Shown: positions 54,048-63,724 of the stretch, in pieces
How positions within the stretch are numbered: position 1 is the stretch's first letter
How the letters are laid out: each line of letters opens with the position of its first letter
Assembly (NCBI GenBank): GCA_965247245.1
Contig: CBDFGV010000003.1
Location: forward strand, 4,402,001 to 4,466,000
Length of the DNA: 64,000 nucleotides
Reading direction: 5' to 3'
From: Tectiglobus sp965247245
Lineage (GTDB): Bacteria > Pseudomonadota > Alphaproteobacteria > Rhizobiales > Hyphomicrobiaceae
Made by a program: the position numbers and the translations under genes
The notes under the pieces: generated by a model
Seen by the model: only the letters and a program-made list of their open reading frames with translations
Told to the model about the DNA's origin: nothing
Databases searched by the model: none

Positions 54048-55001
54048 TCAACTCCGTCGCATCCGCGGATCAACAACCGTCTGCAGGATGTCGACAACCA
54101 AGTTGAGAATGACAAAGAACATCGCGAGGACGAGGATCGTACCCTGCAGCATCGGAATGTCCCGACGAAAGATCGCATCATTGAGAAGGAAGCCAGTGCC
54201 CGGCCAATTGAATACCGTCTCAACCAGGATCGAGCCTCCGAGCAGGTAACCAAGCTGCAGCCCCATGACGGCGAGAACGGTCGGCGCAGCGTTCTTAATA
54301 ACGTGCATCATGATGCGTTTGTGCGTGAGGCCCTTTGCTCTTAGCGCCTCAACAAATTCCTGGCTCAATACTTCAGCGACAGCCGCTCGAACTGTGCGAG
54401 TGATAATTCCGCAGGGTATAACAGACAGCGTGACCGCCGGCAGTATGATGTGGCGAATATGCTCCCAATCAAACTTCCAGTTGTCGGACCCGCCTGGACC
54501 AATCCCTGTTGCCGGCAGCACGTTCAATTCAACGGCGAAGATGATGACAAGAACGATGCCCAACCAATAATGGGGAACCGATACACCCGAGACACCAAAG
54601 CCGGTCGCAAACTTGTCGATCCAGGTTCCTTGAAAGTATCCGGCTAGACCGCCCAGAACAGCCCCCAGAAGGAAGCCGATCAGCGTTGCAGTCAGCGCCA
54701 ACATCAGCGTATTGGGCACAGCAATGGCGAGCGCATTGACTACCGGCTGATTGTTGACGACCGACAGGCCAAGATCACCTGTAAGTGCTCGTCCGAGCCA
54801 GATTGCGTATTGAACCGGTAACGGCTTGTCGAAACCATAGTCCTTCTTCAATTTTTCAACGACTTCAGCCGGAGCATCCGCACCGACCACTGCGTTCAAC
54901 GGATCGCCGGGAGCAATGTGAACGAGGCCGAATACGAGAACGGTGACGCCGAGTGATATCGGAACGAAATAAAGCAGGCGACGTAGAAGATATTCAAGCA
55001 A
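54048..55001 (-). CDS. ABC transporter permease, DppB type
   Basis: A 317-residue inner-membrane permease. It opens with LEYLLRRLLYFVPISLGVTVLVFGLVHIAPGDP, the DppB hallmark, and contains the EAA loop EFVEALRAKGLTHKRIMMHVIKNAAP and the closing LNLVVDILQTVVDPRMR. It partners the DppC-like permease four bases downstream. It lies 102 bases beyond the binding-protein gene, from which it is separated by a strong hairpin. Confidence 0.94.
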   Translation of the reverse strand: MLEYLLRRLLYFVPISLGVTVLVFGLVHIAPGDPLNAVVGADAPAEVVEKLKKDYGFDKPLPVQYAIWLGRALTGDLGLSVVNNQPVVNALAIAVPNTLMLALTATLIGFLLGAVLGGLAGYFQGTWIDKFATGFGVSGVSVPHYWLGIVLVIIFAVELNVLPATGIGPGGSDNWKFDWEHIRHIILPAVTLSVIPCGIITRTVRAAVAEVLSQEFVEALRAKGLTHKRIMMHVIKNAAPTVLAVMGLQLGYLLGGSILVETVFNWPGTGFLLNDAIFRRDIPMLQGTILVLAMFFVILNLVVDILQTVVDPRMRRS

Positions 55002-55030
55002 CGTACGGTGCTCCCCGGGCTAAGTTAATA

Positions 55031-55060
55031 TCGGAGCGGCAGACGCTGCTGCCGCTCCGA
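55031..55060 (-). terminator. 12-bp hairpin between binding-protein and permease genes
   Basis: TCGGAGCGGCAG / CTGCCGCTCCGA with a 6-base loop is a perfect stem, 44 bases after the binding-protein stop. There is no T-run, so read-through into the permease genes is likely. Such a stem would protect the 3' end of the binding-protein mRNA and raise its level over the permeases. Confidence 0.65.
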
Positions 55061-55103
55061 AGTGCCTATGCTTGTTGGACCGAGGCACCGTCCGCCCGAT
55101 CGT

Positions 55104-56708
55104 CTATTCCATGTAGACCGTTGACAGGCTCTGGAACCAGTTGCGTGCTGGCTTGAAACCCTTGACCTTCGGGCTGAGGCCGCGCGGCGCAACATCGTGA
55201 ACGACCCAGAGGAACAATGCCTCGTTCACTTCTTTGGTGTGTACCTTAGCGAGCAAGGCATCACGCTTTGCCGGGTCGAACTCAAGCTGCGTAGCTTTCA
55301 GAAGCTTGTCCATTTCCGGATCCGAGTAAAACCCGAAGTTGACGCCGTTGGGTGCATGCAAGTCCGAGCGCAGAAAGCGCGTGAATGCGCTATATGGATC
55401 TTGGGTAGTGTAGGATACGTTCACACCCTGAGCGCCTTTTGCCTGGGGTGATTTTGCACCCGCACGCCAGATGTCCAGCAGCGCCTGCCACTCCACCACG
55501 TCGAATTCGACCTTGATTCCGACCTCTGCCAGATTCTGCTGCAGATACTCGTTCATTTGCAGTGGCAGCATCTGACCAGAGCCAGAGGCAGAGATTGCCA
55601 TCTTAACGGTTGCCGGCTTCTCCTTGCTGTAGCCGGCCTCCTTCATCAGGGCCTTAGCCGCTGCAACATCTTGCTTGATCTCGAAGCTCGGGGTGCCGTA
55701 CCAAACGTCTCCTTTGACGACGTGACCGGTAGCTTCAACCGCATAACCACCCAGCAACTGTACGATGCCTTTTCGATCGATCGCGAGGTTCGCGGCCTTG
55801 CGAATTCGCACATCGTTCCAGGGTGAGCCTTCGACCCTTGAGAAGTGCCACGGCCAGACATGGGGGTAGACGCCAGATACGATTTGCATGCCCTGCTTCT
55901 TGATGCGGGGGATGGCATCTGGTGCCGGTGCCTCGATCCAATCGACCTGACCGGAAAGAAGTGCTGCCGTTCGAGCACTTGGATCAGGCAACGGCACCAG
56001 AACAACGCGTTCGAGTTTTGGGACACGCTTGGGATCCCAATGATCTTTAAATGGAACCAGTTCCAGGCGTTCTCGCGCTGTTGCTTTGTCGAACTTAAAT
56101 GGACCAGTGCCGGATGGTTTAAACGTCTTCCAGTCCTTGGTTTTGGCCCATTCTGCGGGCGAAGCCATTAGGAAGTAACAGATCTGGAAAGGAAAGAAAC
56201 TGTCGGGCGTTTTCGTCTCGAACTCGACAGTGTATTTGTCGATTTTCTTGACTGCCTTGAAGCCAGGCATACGAAAATTGACTAATGACGCCTGTCGCGC
56301 GCTGTATTGCGGCGACTTCTCGTTGAACAATTTCTCCATGTTGAACACGACGGCATCGGCATCGAATTCAGAGCCATCATGAAACTTCACGCCTTGGCGC
56401 AACTTGAAGGTCCACTTCGTCTTCGTGTCGTCAACCGTCCAGCTTTCTGCGAGGCCAGGGATCAGCGTCGAAGGCCTATCAGTCGCTGTAAGATCAAAAT
56501 TGATTAGGGCATCATAAATCTGCAGTCCGACAAAACGGAAACCTTCGAACCCATTGTCTGGCTGACCCCATGCAAGGGGGATATCGTTGGCCGTCATGCC
56601 AACCCGAAGCGTACCTTGGGCCTGTGCCGTAGATGTCGCGATGACCGACGTCATCGCTAATCCCGCAAAGGCCCCAGTGGCGAGAACTCGCAACCATCTT
56701 TTTTGCAT
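55104..56708 (-). CDS. ABC transporter solute-binding protein, family 5 (DppA/OppA-like)
   Basis: A 534-residue periplasmic binding protein. The Sec signal is MQKRWLRVLATGAFAGLAMT with cleavage at AQAQG. SBP_bac_5 features include FKLRQGVKFHDGSEFDADAVVF, ESWTVDDTKTKWTF and the later EIKQDVAAAKALMKEAGY. It should capture a peptide, amide or ureide for the DppBCDF-like membrane complex. The start at 56708 is chosen because AAAGGAGCC lies about ten bases upstream and the signal begins there. It is the first gene of a seven-gene minus-strand set, divergent from the allantoate-type hydrolase gene. Confidence 0.93.
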   Translation of the reverse strand: MQKRWLRVLATGAFAGLAMTSVIATSTAQAQGTLRVGMTANDIPLAWGQPDNGFEGFRFVGLQIYDALINFDLTATDRPSTLIPGLAESWTVDDTKTKWTFKLRQGVKFHDGSEFDADAVVFNMEKLFNEKSPQYSARQASLVNFRMPGFKAVKKIDKYTVEFETKTPDSFFPFQICYFLMASPAEWAKTKDWKTFKPSGTGPFKFDKATARERLELVPFKDHWDPKRVPKLERVVLVPLPDPSARTAALLSGQVDWIEAPAPDAIPRIKKQGMQIVSGVYPHVWPWHFSRVEGSPWNDVRIRKAANLAIDRKGIVQLLGGYAVEATGHVVKGDVWYGTPSFEIKQDVAAAKALMKEAGYSKEKPATVKMAISASGSGQMLPLQMNEYLQQNLAEVGIKVEFDVVEWQALLDIWRAGAKSPQAKGAQGVNVSYTTQDPYSAFTRFLRSDLHAPNGVNFGFYSDPEMDKLLKATQLEFDPAKRDALLAKVHTKEVNEALFLWVVHDVAPRGLSPKVKGFKPARNWFQSLSTVYME

Positions 56709-56974
56709 TGCAAAACGGCTCCTTTGAGATTCAGTACTCAGGAGCTGCATCGATATGTTGAGCGCACTGCGGTCAACCCACTGAAATTACTCCTGTGTTC
56801 TTTACGGTTGTTGAGTTTCGACGAAGAGTCTCGATTTAAATTTGTGCAATTGCGAAAAATTTTGAAGGAAATTTGTGCGCCGCGGCAGACAAGTTTTGTG
56901 CAATCGTTTTGTCCACGAGTTGATCGGCGCTTCGCCAACCGGCTCCACGAACCAGGTTTCTGAGAGGTGGATAT
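56709..56974. promoter_or_regulatory. divergent promoter region of the amide/ureide cluster
   Basis: This 266-base region separates the ABC operon (minus) from the hydrolase/allantoinase genes (plus) and must drive both. It is AT-rich around 56800-56880. No specific operator was recognised and no regulator gene is in the cluster. Confidence 0.5.
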
Positions 56975-58207
56975 ATGGCTGTCGAAATCGACGCTGAAAG
57001 AGTTTTGCGCGACCTCTATGGGTTGCGAAAAATAGGAAAGTATAAGACAGGCGTCCATCGACCAACGCTGTCCGCAGACGACATGATCACGCGTGAGTGG
57101 CTCGCCAGCGAACTCCGCGCTATTGGCCATGATGCGAAGATCGACGGCATCGCCAACGTCATCGGATACTCTCCAGCACCGGGTCTCAAACTGCTCGCCG
57201 GTTCCCATATTGAAAGCCAAAACGAAGCGGGATGGCTCGACGGAGCACTTGGCATTATCTATGCCCTGGAAGCGGCGCGTGTGATTGCGGCGACCCCCGG
57301 CTTCGAGGATGTTGGCGTTGATGTTGTCGCGTTTGCCGATGAAGAGGGCCACTTTGGAAACTTCTTCGGTAGCTATTCGTTCGTGGGCGAGCTGGATGAA
57401 GCGACAATCGACAATGCATGCGACCGCACCCGGGGCACGCCGCTCCGCGAGGCGCTGGAGAACGCCGGACTCGCAGGCCGTCCAAGACTGCTCTTGGAGA
57501 AGGATCGTTATCTTGGGTTTCTCGAAGCCCATATTGAGCAAGGTGACCGCCTGGAAAGCAGCGGACTTTCAATCGGCATTGTAACGAGCATCGTTTCGAT
57601 TTCACAGTTCAATATTGTTTTTGAAGGAACCCAGAACCATGCTGGTACGACGCGAATGGCGATCCGGCGCGATGCTGGTGTTGCCGCGGTCGAATTCTTG
57701 CAAAACCTCCAAAGCTTGTTTCCGAAACACGCCGGCGAGCACACGGTCTGGACGACAGGACGTATCACACTCAATCCTGGTGCACCGAGCATTATTCCTG
57801 GACGGGCCGAGGTCTTGTTCCAGTTCCGCGACGACGATCCAGCCAAGCTGGCCGAATTGGAAGAGGTACTTGGCGATGCAGTCGCGAAGGCCGACCAAGA
57901 AGGGCCTTGCTCAGTTCGGCTGGAAACAATTTCGAAGAGCATTCCCGCCATAATGGACGACAGTATTCAAAGCGCCCTTGAGACGGCAGCAGACAAGCAT
58001 GCATCAGATAGTTTCACTCGCATGCCGAGTGGAGCCGGACACGATGCACAGATCATCGCGCGGCACTTGCCGGCTGGCATGATGTTTGTTCCAAGCATAG
58101 GCGGCATTTCCCACCATTGGACGGAGAACACATCGGACGATGACATCGTCCTCGGTGCGAAGGTCTACGCAGACGCCGTTGCTGAACTCCTAGTGCCACA
58201 AAGCTAA
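56975..58207 (+). CDS. M20 hydantoinase/carbamoylase family hydrolase (allantoate amidohydrolase-like)
   Basis: A 410-residue metal-dependent hydrolase of the N-carbamoyl-amino-acid/allantoate group. Family marks are LLAGSHIESQNEAGWLDGALG (metal site), FADEEGHFGNFFGS with the catalytic Glu, LEAHIEQGDRLESS, NHAGTTRMAIRRDA and RMPSGAGHDAQ. The first metal motif has HIES where most members have HLDS or HIDT, and GHFGNF where EGSRF is usual, so it is a divergent subgroup and the exact substrate is open. GAGAGGTGG lies before the ATG. It forms an operon with the PuuE-type allantoinase 20 bases downstream, which favours a ureide substrate. Confidence 0.85.
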   Translation: MAVEIDAERVLRDLYGLRKIGKYKTGVHRPTLSADDMITREWLASELRAIGHDAKIDGIANVIGYSPAPGLKLLAGSHIESQNEAGWLDGALGIIYALEAARVIAATPGFEDVGVDVVAFADEEGHFGNFFGSYSFVGELDEATIDNACDRTRGTPLREALENAGLAGRPRLLLEKDRYLGFLEAHIEQGDRLESSGLSIGIVTSIVSISQFNIVFEGTQNHAGTTRMAIRRDAGVAAVEFLQNLQSLFPKHAGEHTVWTTGRITLNPGAPSIIPGRAEVLFQFRDDDPAKLAELEEVLGDAVAKADQEGPCSVRLETISKSIPAIMDDSIQSALETAADKHASDSFTRMPSGAGHDAQIIARHLPAGMMFVPSIGGISHHWTENTSDDDIVLGAKVYADAVAELLVPQS

Positions 58208-58227
58208 GTGCGTCCTGGCAGAGTTAG

Positions 58228-59163
58228 ATGTCGACCAATAAATTTAACGATCCTCAAGACTATCCTCGAGATCTAATTGGTTACGGTGCGGTGCCACCTG
58301 ATCCTAAGTGGCCTGGCAATGCAAAAATCGCTGTCCAAGTTGTCCTCAACTATGAGGAAGGTGGTGAAAATTGTCTCCTCCATGGAGATCCGCATTCTGA
58401 GTCATTTTTATCCGAAATCGTTGGGGCTGAGCCGTGGCACGGTGAGCGCCACTGGAACATGGAATCGATCTACGAATATGGGGCTCGCGTTGGCTTCTGG
58501 CGTTTGCACCGCCTCTTCAAGACGATGGATATTCCCATCACAGTCTTCGGCGTTGCCACGGCGCTCGCGCGCTCGCCCGAGCAAGTCGCAGCAATGAAGT
58601 CTGCGGACTGGGAAATCGCCAGTCACGGTCTGAAGTGGATTGATTACCGAAGCTTTTCTGCGCAGGAGGAACTAGCGCATATCCGAGAGGCTGTCAGCGT
58701 CCATCAAGAGGCAACAGGCTCAGCGCCAACCGGCTGGTATACGGGCCGCTGTTCGATGAACACGGTCAAACTCATCACCAAACTCGGTGGGTTTGACTAC
58801 GTCGCAGACTCCTATGCCGACGAACTGCCTTTCTGGTATCTACACGATGGCCAAGCGCAGCTGATTGTACCTTACACACTCGATGCCAACGACATGCGGT
58901 TTGCGACGCCGCAAGGCTTCAATTCGGGCGACCAGTTCTTTGCCTACCTAAAGGACACTTTCGATGTCATGTACGAAGAGGGAGAACAGGGTTCGGCGAA
59001 AATGATGTCGATTGGTCTGCATTGTCGATTGACGGGCCGTCCTGGCCGCATTGCAGCGCTGCGCCGCTTTCTAGAATACGCCAAGTCGCACAATGACGTT
59101 TGGTTCGCGCGAAGAGTTGATGTTGCAAGGCATTGGCAAGACAACTACCCGCCTCCGATGTAA
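58228..59163 (+). CDS. puuE: PuuE-type allantoinase (polysaccharide-deacetylase fold)
   Basis: A 311-residue cytoplasmic enzyme of the metal-independent-looking allantoinase group that opens allantoin to allantoate. The diagnostic opening is DYPRDLIGYGAVPPDPKWP, then VQVVLNYEEGGENCLLHGDPHSE, HGERHWNMESIYEYGARVGFWR, IASHGLKWIDYRS and the late SIGLHCRLTGRPGR, all typical of PuuE. It follows the allantoate-amidohydrolase-like gene closely. Together they convert allantoin to allantoate and then release ammonia, so the cluster should let the cell use purine breakdown products as nitrogen. Confidence 0.92.
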   Translation: MSTNKFNDPQDYPRDLIGYGAVPPDPKWPGNAKIAVQVVLNYEEGGENCLLHGDPHSESFLSEIVGAEPWHGERHWNMESIYEYGARVGFWRLHRLFKTMDIPITVFGVATALARSPEQVAAMKSADWEIASHGLKWIDYRSFSAQEELAHIREAVSVHQEATGSAPTGWYTGRCSMNTVKLITKLGGFDYVADSYADELPFWYLHDGQAQLIVPYTLDANDMRFATPQGFNSGDQFFAYLKDTFDVMYEEGEQGSAKMMSIGLHCRLTGRPGRIAALRRFLEYAKSHNDVWFARRVDVARHWQDNYPPPM

Positions 59164-59553
59164 TTGGGCTCGTGCCTTCATCGCGCTGTTCGATGTCCGT
59201 TACGTGGACAAAGCACGCATAGCTCAAACGTGTATTCAGACCTCTGGTGTCTCAGCCGCAACATGAGGCTTGCGAGAGCGATGTCCGCTGCCGGTCGAAG
59301 CAGACGGAATGAGCATCACGCTCAATGTCAGGCGCATGTCTGCCCCTGGCCCCACGGAAGTACCTGACTTGATCATATGATGTCCGCTTTCGATATTACT
59401 TCGGCCAAATCGCTTCCACGTTTCACTGCTTCAAATTGGTATTGTCAGTCCAGAGAAATACACTACCTATCGAATGCCCTGAGGCAAATTCCCGTCCAAC
59501 TAGTGAAGGCCGACGGAGAGAATGCGGGTGAGCTGCAATTCTAGATGGTTGCG
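59164..59553. other. intergenic stretch between allantoinase gene and direct repeat
   Basis: There is no supported gene. A spacer-repeat-like sequence, ATGTCCGCTTTCGATATTAC, is near 59381. The right end leads into the 22-bp repeat. Confidence 0.4.
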
Positions 59554-59575
59554 TGCCCCCGCAACCAATAATTTC
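59554..59575 (+). repeat. 22-bp direct repeat, right copy (tRNA 3' end)
   Basis: This is identical to 45336-45357. In this copy the tRNA part is only the last 14 bases, and an inverted match TGGTTGCG (59546-59553) / CGCAACCA (59560-59567) surrounds it, as in the core site of a tyrosine recombinase. It probably marks the right end of a second, 14.2-kb island. Confidence 0.8.
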
Positions 59576-59766
59576 GAACAAAATCAGATAATTAAAAGAA
59601 TTTGAGACTGGGCCGGCTGAAAGGCAGTCTTCTTCGGGTAAGCCTCGGGTAAGTAATAAACCGAGTTCGGGTGAGGCGACCCGGTACCGGGCAAGACGTC
59701 CTGCACCGGTGAAATAGAGAATAGACTAGCGAACACCAGGGCTCTCAACATACTCACGCGGCCTTG

Positions 59767-60057
59767 GCCACCTGCATCCGCTTCCGACACTCTAGCGCCT
59801 GGTTCGCTTTCGCGGCGGCGGTGAAGATCGTCTTCTTGTCAGCTTTAACAATGTTGCGCCTATGGGCGATGTTGCGCATGTTCCTCGCACAGGCTCGGGA
59901 TGACCTGAAAATCCGTGCAGAGGAACGCGGTACCCAATCCGTCGGCTCCGATCGTATGGCTATCTCGAGCCGTCAAGCAGAGTGTCCCATACTCCTGACC
60001 GGACTGAGAGCCCAAGCCCCGGTAGATCTTTTCTTTAGTGCCTCGCGGCCATCGCAT
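59767..60057 (-). pseudogene. ArdC-like antirestriction/zincin protein, C-terminal remnant
   Basis: The minus strand has ADGLGTAFLCTDFQVIPSLCEEHAQH, which lines up with the ELGSAFLCADLGI...REDHA part of ArdC-type proteins, and after a frameshift near 59875, NIVKADKKTIFTAAAKANQA, matching the closing LKADKKxIFTAAAxAQRA. The N-terminal domain and the HExxH part are missing. ArdC proteins are carried by plasmids and conjugative islands to avoid restriction. It is dead, a sign of older mobile DNA at this junction. Confidence 0.55.
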
Positions 60058-60095
60058 TTAGCCATAGGTTCTGCGCGGACCATGTTCGTGGTGAG

Positions 60096-63000
60096 TTAAG
60101 CGTCTTCCAACGCCACCTCGGCGCGCTCAGCGAGATGCGTTTCGCTGAATCTCTGCATTGCATCACACGCATCGCGCAAGTCTCCTGCGGAGGCAATCGC
60201 GCCGCTTGTGTCTCCACTGCGAGCAAACGTGTTCGTCTCGCGTGCAAGCTGAGCAATCTGGTTCGCACCAAAAGTGCCAGCGAGTCCAACCAACACATGA
60301 CTGGCGCGTTCAATGATGTTGATGTCCCGGCTTACGACGGCCGTTTCGATACGTTCTTGCTGTTCACGGATATCCGCTAGAAACTGCACCAGCGCTTGGT
60401 GCTTGATTGCGTCTGGCTCACCCTCGAATAACTCATCAAGGACGGACAGATCTATCGGTTCTGGACTTGTCGGCGCATCTGTTGGTGAATCCTTTGGCAC
60501 GTCAATATCAGCCAGCGCGGCATAGAGCTTGCGCCGAACGATTGGCTTCGTCAGAACTTTATCCATACCTGCCGCCAAGCACCGGGCTTGGTCTTCCGCG
60601 AGAGCATATGCGGTAAGCGCTATGATGGGTATATCACAAACGGGCGTGCTCATTTTTCGGATCCGCTGTGTCGCCTCCAGCCCATCCATCTCGGGCATAG
60701 CGACATCCATAAGCACGACGTCGTAGGATCGACGTTCAATGGCGGCTATAGCTTCGAGACCGTTGCTGGCCGTATCAACTTTGCAACCGGCAGCTTCGAT
60801 CATCGTGCGGAACACAAGCTGATTTGTCATGTTGTCTTCAGCGAGCAGGACACGCAGGTCGCTCAAATGCTCCGCAGGGCGGGTGGGATCGTCGTCTCGT
60901 GGGATGAGCGAGCTATCCCCTATTGGCAGTCGGACTGTGAAGCTAAAGGTACTGCCGCTGCCAAACTCGCTAGAGAACTCGATTGTGCCGCCCATCGCCT
61001 TGGTAATGGATTTACTGATAGCCAGTCCCAATCCGGTTCCACCGAGCTGGCCGTTGGCGCCAGGGTCGAGCGTGGTGAACTCCGAGAAGATGAGCTCCTT
61101 CTTCTCATCTGGGATGCCGATGCCCGTGTCGATGACACGAAACGTCAACTCAGCCATGCCGTCAGTTGGTTGCGTTCCGCAACTGACGTCGATCGAGACT
61201 GAACCTGTCTCTGTGAACTTAACGGCATTGGAAGCGAGATTAAGAAGAACCTGACGCAAGCGTCCGGCATCGCCAATGCAGGCCTCAGGTACAGGCTCAG
61301 CAACAGACGTCTGCACCTTCAAGCCCTTCTGCTGAGCCAATGGCGCAACAATCTTCGTCACATCGCTGAGAAGTTCGTCGACCCTGAAGATGCCCTCCTC
61401 CAGCGTCATCTGACCCGCTTCAAGCTTCGAGAAATCCAGGATGTCGTTGATGATCGTCAGCAAGGCATTGCCGGAGGTGTGCGCCGTACGCACGTATTCG
61501 CGCTGGCGTTCCTTGAGTGGTGTGTCTTGCAACAGCGTCAGCAAACCCAGAACGCCGTTGAGCGGTGTGCGAATTTCGTGGCTCATCATCGCGAGGAAGG
61601 CGGCCTTTGCACGACCGGCAACCTCAGCTTTATCCTTAGCCTCAATCAGCGCTGCCTCGCGCGCCTTTTCATCGGTGATATCGCGCAGATAGCCAATGAA
61701 GACGGGGCCGTCAGGTCCGTTTGATTTCTGAACTGCAAGTTCGACAATAATTTCTTTGCCATCCGAGCGCATGCCTTCGATCTCAATGCGCTTGCCGATG
61801 ACAGGTCCTTCTTGTGTTTTGAGGTAATGCGCTAGGCCATTGCGGTGCGCAGATCGATACTTGTTGGGGATTATCAGTTCAGCCATGTCCTGGCCAATGA
61901 CTTGATCTGCCTTGTACCCAAAGATGCGCTCAGCAGCGGGGTTGAACCGTATTATGTTGCCTTCGTGGTCGATGACGATGATCGCATCAAGTGCGGCCTT
62001 AACTGTCGCTCCAAGGAGGTCTTGTGACTGACGCAGCGCCTCTTCGCGCTCCTTCAGGGCTGTGATGTCGACGCGGAAGCCAACGGTAAATCCACTGTCG
62101 GTTCGCCGCTCGATAACGCGGAGCCACCGCCCGTCGTCCAGCTTCTGTTCGACACCTTCACCAGGGTTCCTGTGTTCGGCAAGGCGCTGTTCAATCCATG
62201 TCTCGACATCGTCAGACTGATACTGCCCACGCCGCGCACCTTCGCGAATGATCGTCTCGAACGTGTTGCCTGGTTTGATGAGATCCGAGCTCGTTTGGTA
62301 GATGTCACGATAGCGCTCGTTGCAGATAACGAGACGATCATCGGCGTCATACAGCACGAAGCCGTCCGGCAGAGCCTCGATAGCTTCGATCAATCTTGTC
62401 TCGGCTTCCCGTGCTTTGGCTTCAGCGGCTTTGCGAACGGTTACATCTCTCACAATGGCCGTATAGAATGGCTGACCACCACGCATAAATGCGCTGACAG
62501 ATACCTCCGTTGGGAAGGTCGTTCCGTCCTCGCGTTGTCCGAGGCATTCGTGCTCTCGACCTGGCGAACTATCAAGCCGGTAGTAACCACCGCCGCTCTC
62601 AAGGCGATCACCAAAGTCTGGAAGAATGAGTGAGACGTGGTGCCCGATCAGGGCTTCAGCATCGTAGCCGAATGCTGCCTTAACTGCTGGATTGACAGCA
62701 TCGATGTTGCCGTCTGCACCGACGGTTACAATCGTATGAGCCGCCGTCTCCAGGATTCCCTTGATACGAAGCTCGTTCTCTTCGGACAATGCCAATGCTG
62801 TCTGCGTGGCATTCATTTCCTGTTGGTTCCGCTTGATTAAGAACCGGACGATCGATATCGCCGCAATAAAGCCAATGATCAGGAAATAGATGATGTGCTG
62901 AATGCCACGATCATCCAGAATGCCCGCTCGATTGAGTGGCACTTCAACAGTTTGGATGCCACGGACGTCGCCAATCTTCCACGTCTTACTCGGTGAACGC

Positions 63001-63560
63001 GGGTGCTTGTTGTGGCAATCGACACAAGCAGCCTTCATAACCACGGGTTCGGCGTAGAGCAGGCGCTCTCCGTCAGTCGTTACGAAGCGCTTCGTGAACT
63101 CAGCATTGGGCTTTGATTTCAGATAGTCGAGAGCATCGCGCTCAACCGAAGACACCTGCCGGTTGGCGCGCCATGGAAACGGCTTGGCACTGAGAAGGCG
63201 ATAAGTGGTGTCATCCCCGTGTTCGGTCAGCGCATTTGCGAGTTCGATGGAGAACGTTGCAGGAAGGGGGATGGCATTGGTCTTCGAGCGATACTCGTGG
63301 GTGGCGGTAATGTTGGCGTCATCGCCCAGCCTTCCGACGACTTGTTTGGCGTAGCTCGAACGAAAGACATTCAGGGCGCGTGACATGTCTCTGGCGTGCT
63401 GAACGGCCAGCCTTTCGCTCACCTTGTCGACGTGCGCCGCAAACATGAAGATGACTGCCGCGCCGGACACAAGTGAGAATACAACAAGCGTCCAGAAGGT
63501 AGATCCAAGTCCCGAATTGCTCGTCGCGGACCCGCTGAATTCGCCTTGTTGAAGTGCCAT
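60096..63560 (-). CDS. hybrid sensor histidine kinase with haem-binding sensor, PAS, receiver and Hpt domains
   Basis: A 1154-residue membrane kinase (residue numbers below count from the TTG seven codons upstream). A first membrane helix (about 30-50) and a second (230-250) bracket a periplasmic Tll0287/DUF3365-type domain with the haem motif CVDCH (186-190). Three PAS domains follow (about 275-385, 400-510, 522-640), then HisKA with His668 (MMSHEIRTPLNG), the ATPase domain (NLASNAVKF, DTGIGIP, GTGLGL), a receiver with phospho-Asp959 (VLMDVAMPEMDG) and a C-terminal Hpt with His1095 (ASHVLVGLAG). The haem suggests sensing of redox state, oxygen or nitric oxide. No cognate regulator is next to it. 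Confidence 0.93.
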   Translation of the reverse strand: MALQQGEFSGSATSNSGLGSTFWTLVVFSLVSGAAVIFMFAAHVDKVSERLAVQHARDMSRALNVFRSSYAKQVVGRLGDDANITATHEYRSKTNAIPLPATFSIELANALTEHGDDTTYRLLSAKPFPWRANRQVSSVERDALDYLKSKPNAEFTKRFVTTDGERLLYAEPVVMKAACVDCHNKHPRSPSKTWKIGDVRGIQTVEVPLNRAGILDDRGIQHIIYFLIIGFIAAISIVRFLIKRNQQEMNATQTALALSEENELRIKGILETAAHTIVTVGADGNIDAVNPAVKAAFGYDAEALIGHHVSLILPDFGDRLESGGGYYRLDSSPGREHECLGQREDGTTFPTEVSVSAFMRGGQPFYTAIVRDVTVRKAAEAKAREAETRLIEAIEALPDGFVLYDADDRLVICNERYRDIYQTSSDLIKPGNTFETIIREGARRGQYQSDDVETWIEQRLAEHRNPGEGVEQKLDDGRWLRVIERRTDSGFTVGFRVDITALKEREEALRQSQDLLGATVKAALDAIIVIDHEGNIIRFNPAAERIFGYKADQVIGQDMAELIIPNKYRSAHRNGLAHYLKTQEGPVIGKRIEIEGMRSDGKEIIVELAVQKSNGPDGPVFIGYLRDITDEKAREAALIEAKDKAEVAGRAKAAFLAMMSHEIRTPLNGVLGLLTLLQDTPLKERQREYVRTAHTSGNALLTIINDILDFSKLEAGQMTLEEGIFRVDELLSDVTKIVAPLAQQKGLKVQTSVAEPVPEACIGDAGRLRQVLLNLASNAVKFTETGSVSIDVSCGTQPTDGMAELTFRVIDTGIGIPDEKKELIFSEFTTLDPGANGQLGGTGLGLAISKSITKAMGGTIEFSSEFGSGSTFSFTVRLPIGDSSLIPRDDDPTRPAEHLSDLRVLLAEDNMTNQLVFRTMIEAAGCKVDTASNGLEAIAAIERRSYDVVLMDVAMPEMDGLEATQRIRKMSTPVCDIPIIALTAYALAEDQARCLAAGMDKVLTKPIVRRKLYAALADIDVPKDSPTDAPTSPEPIDLSVLDELFEGEPDAIKHQALVQFLADIREQQERIETAVVSRDINIIERASHVLVGLAGTFGANQIAQLARETNTFARSGDTSGAIASAGDLRDACDAMQRFSETHLAERAEVALEDA

Positions 63561-63676
63561 ATCGTCAACTCGATTGATCAACTGCTTGCATGGTTACAGG
63601 CAGGATCAATGCGTCATTGCACTGAGAGCATAGCCTTTAACTCTCACTTTAGATTACTCGGCGGGTATTAATTTCC

Positions 63677-63708
63677 TGCGAGACGAATGGTTAATCATTC
63701 GTCTCGCA
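63677..63708 (-). terminator. 13-bp perfect hairpin after the RTX gene
   Basis: TGCGAGACGAATG / CATTCGTCTCGCA with a 6-base loop lies 17 bases beyond the stop of the calcium-binding protein gene, on its strand. It is a probable terminator, although no T-run follows. It also insulates the kinase gene downstream. Confidence 0.7.
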
Positions 63709-63724
63709 TTGCCTCTTTGTGAGA

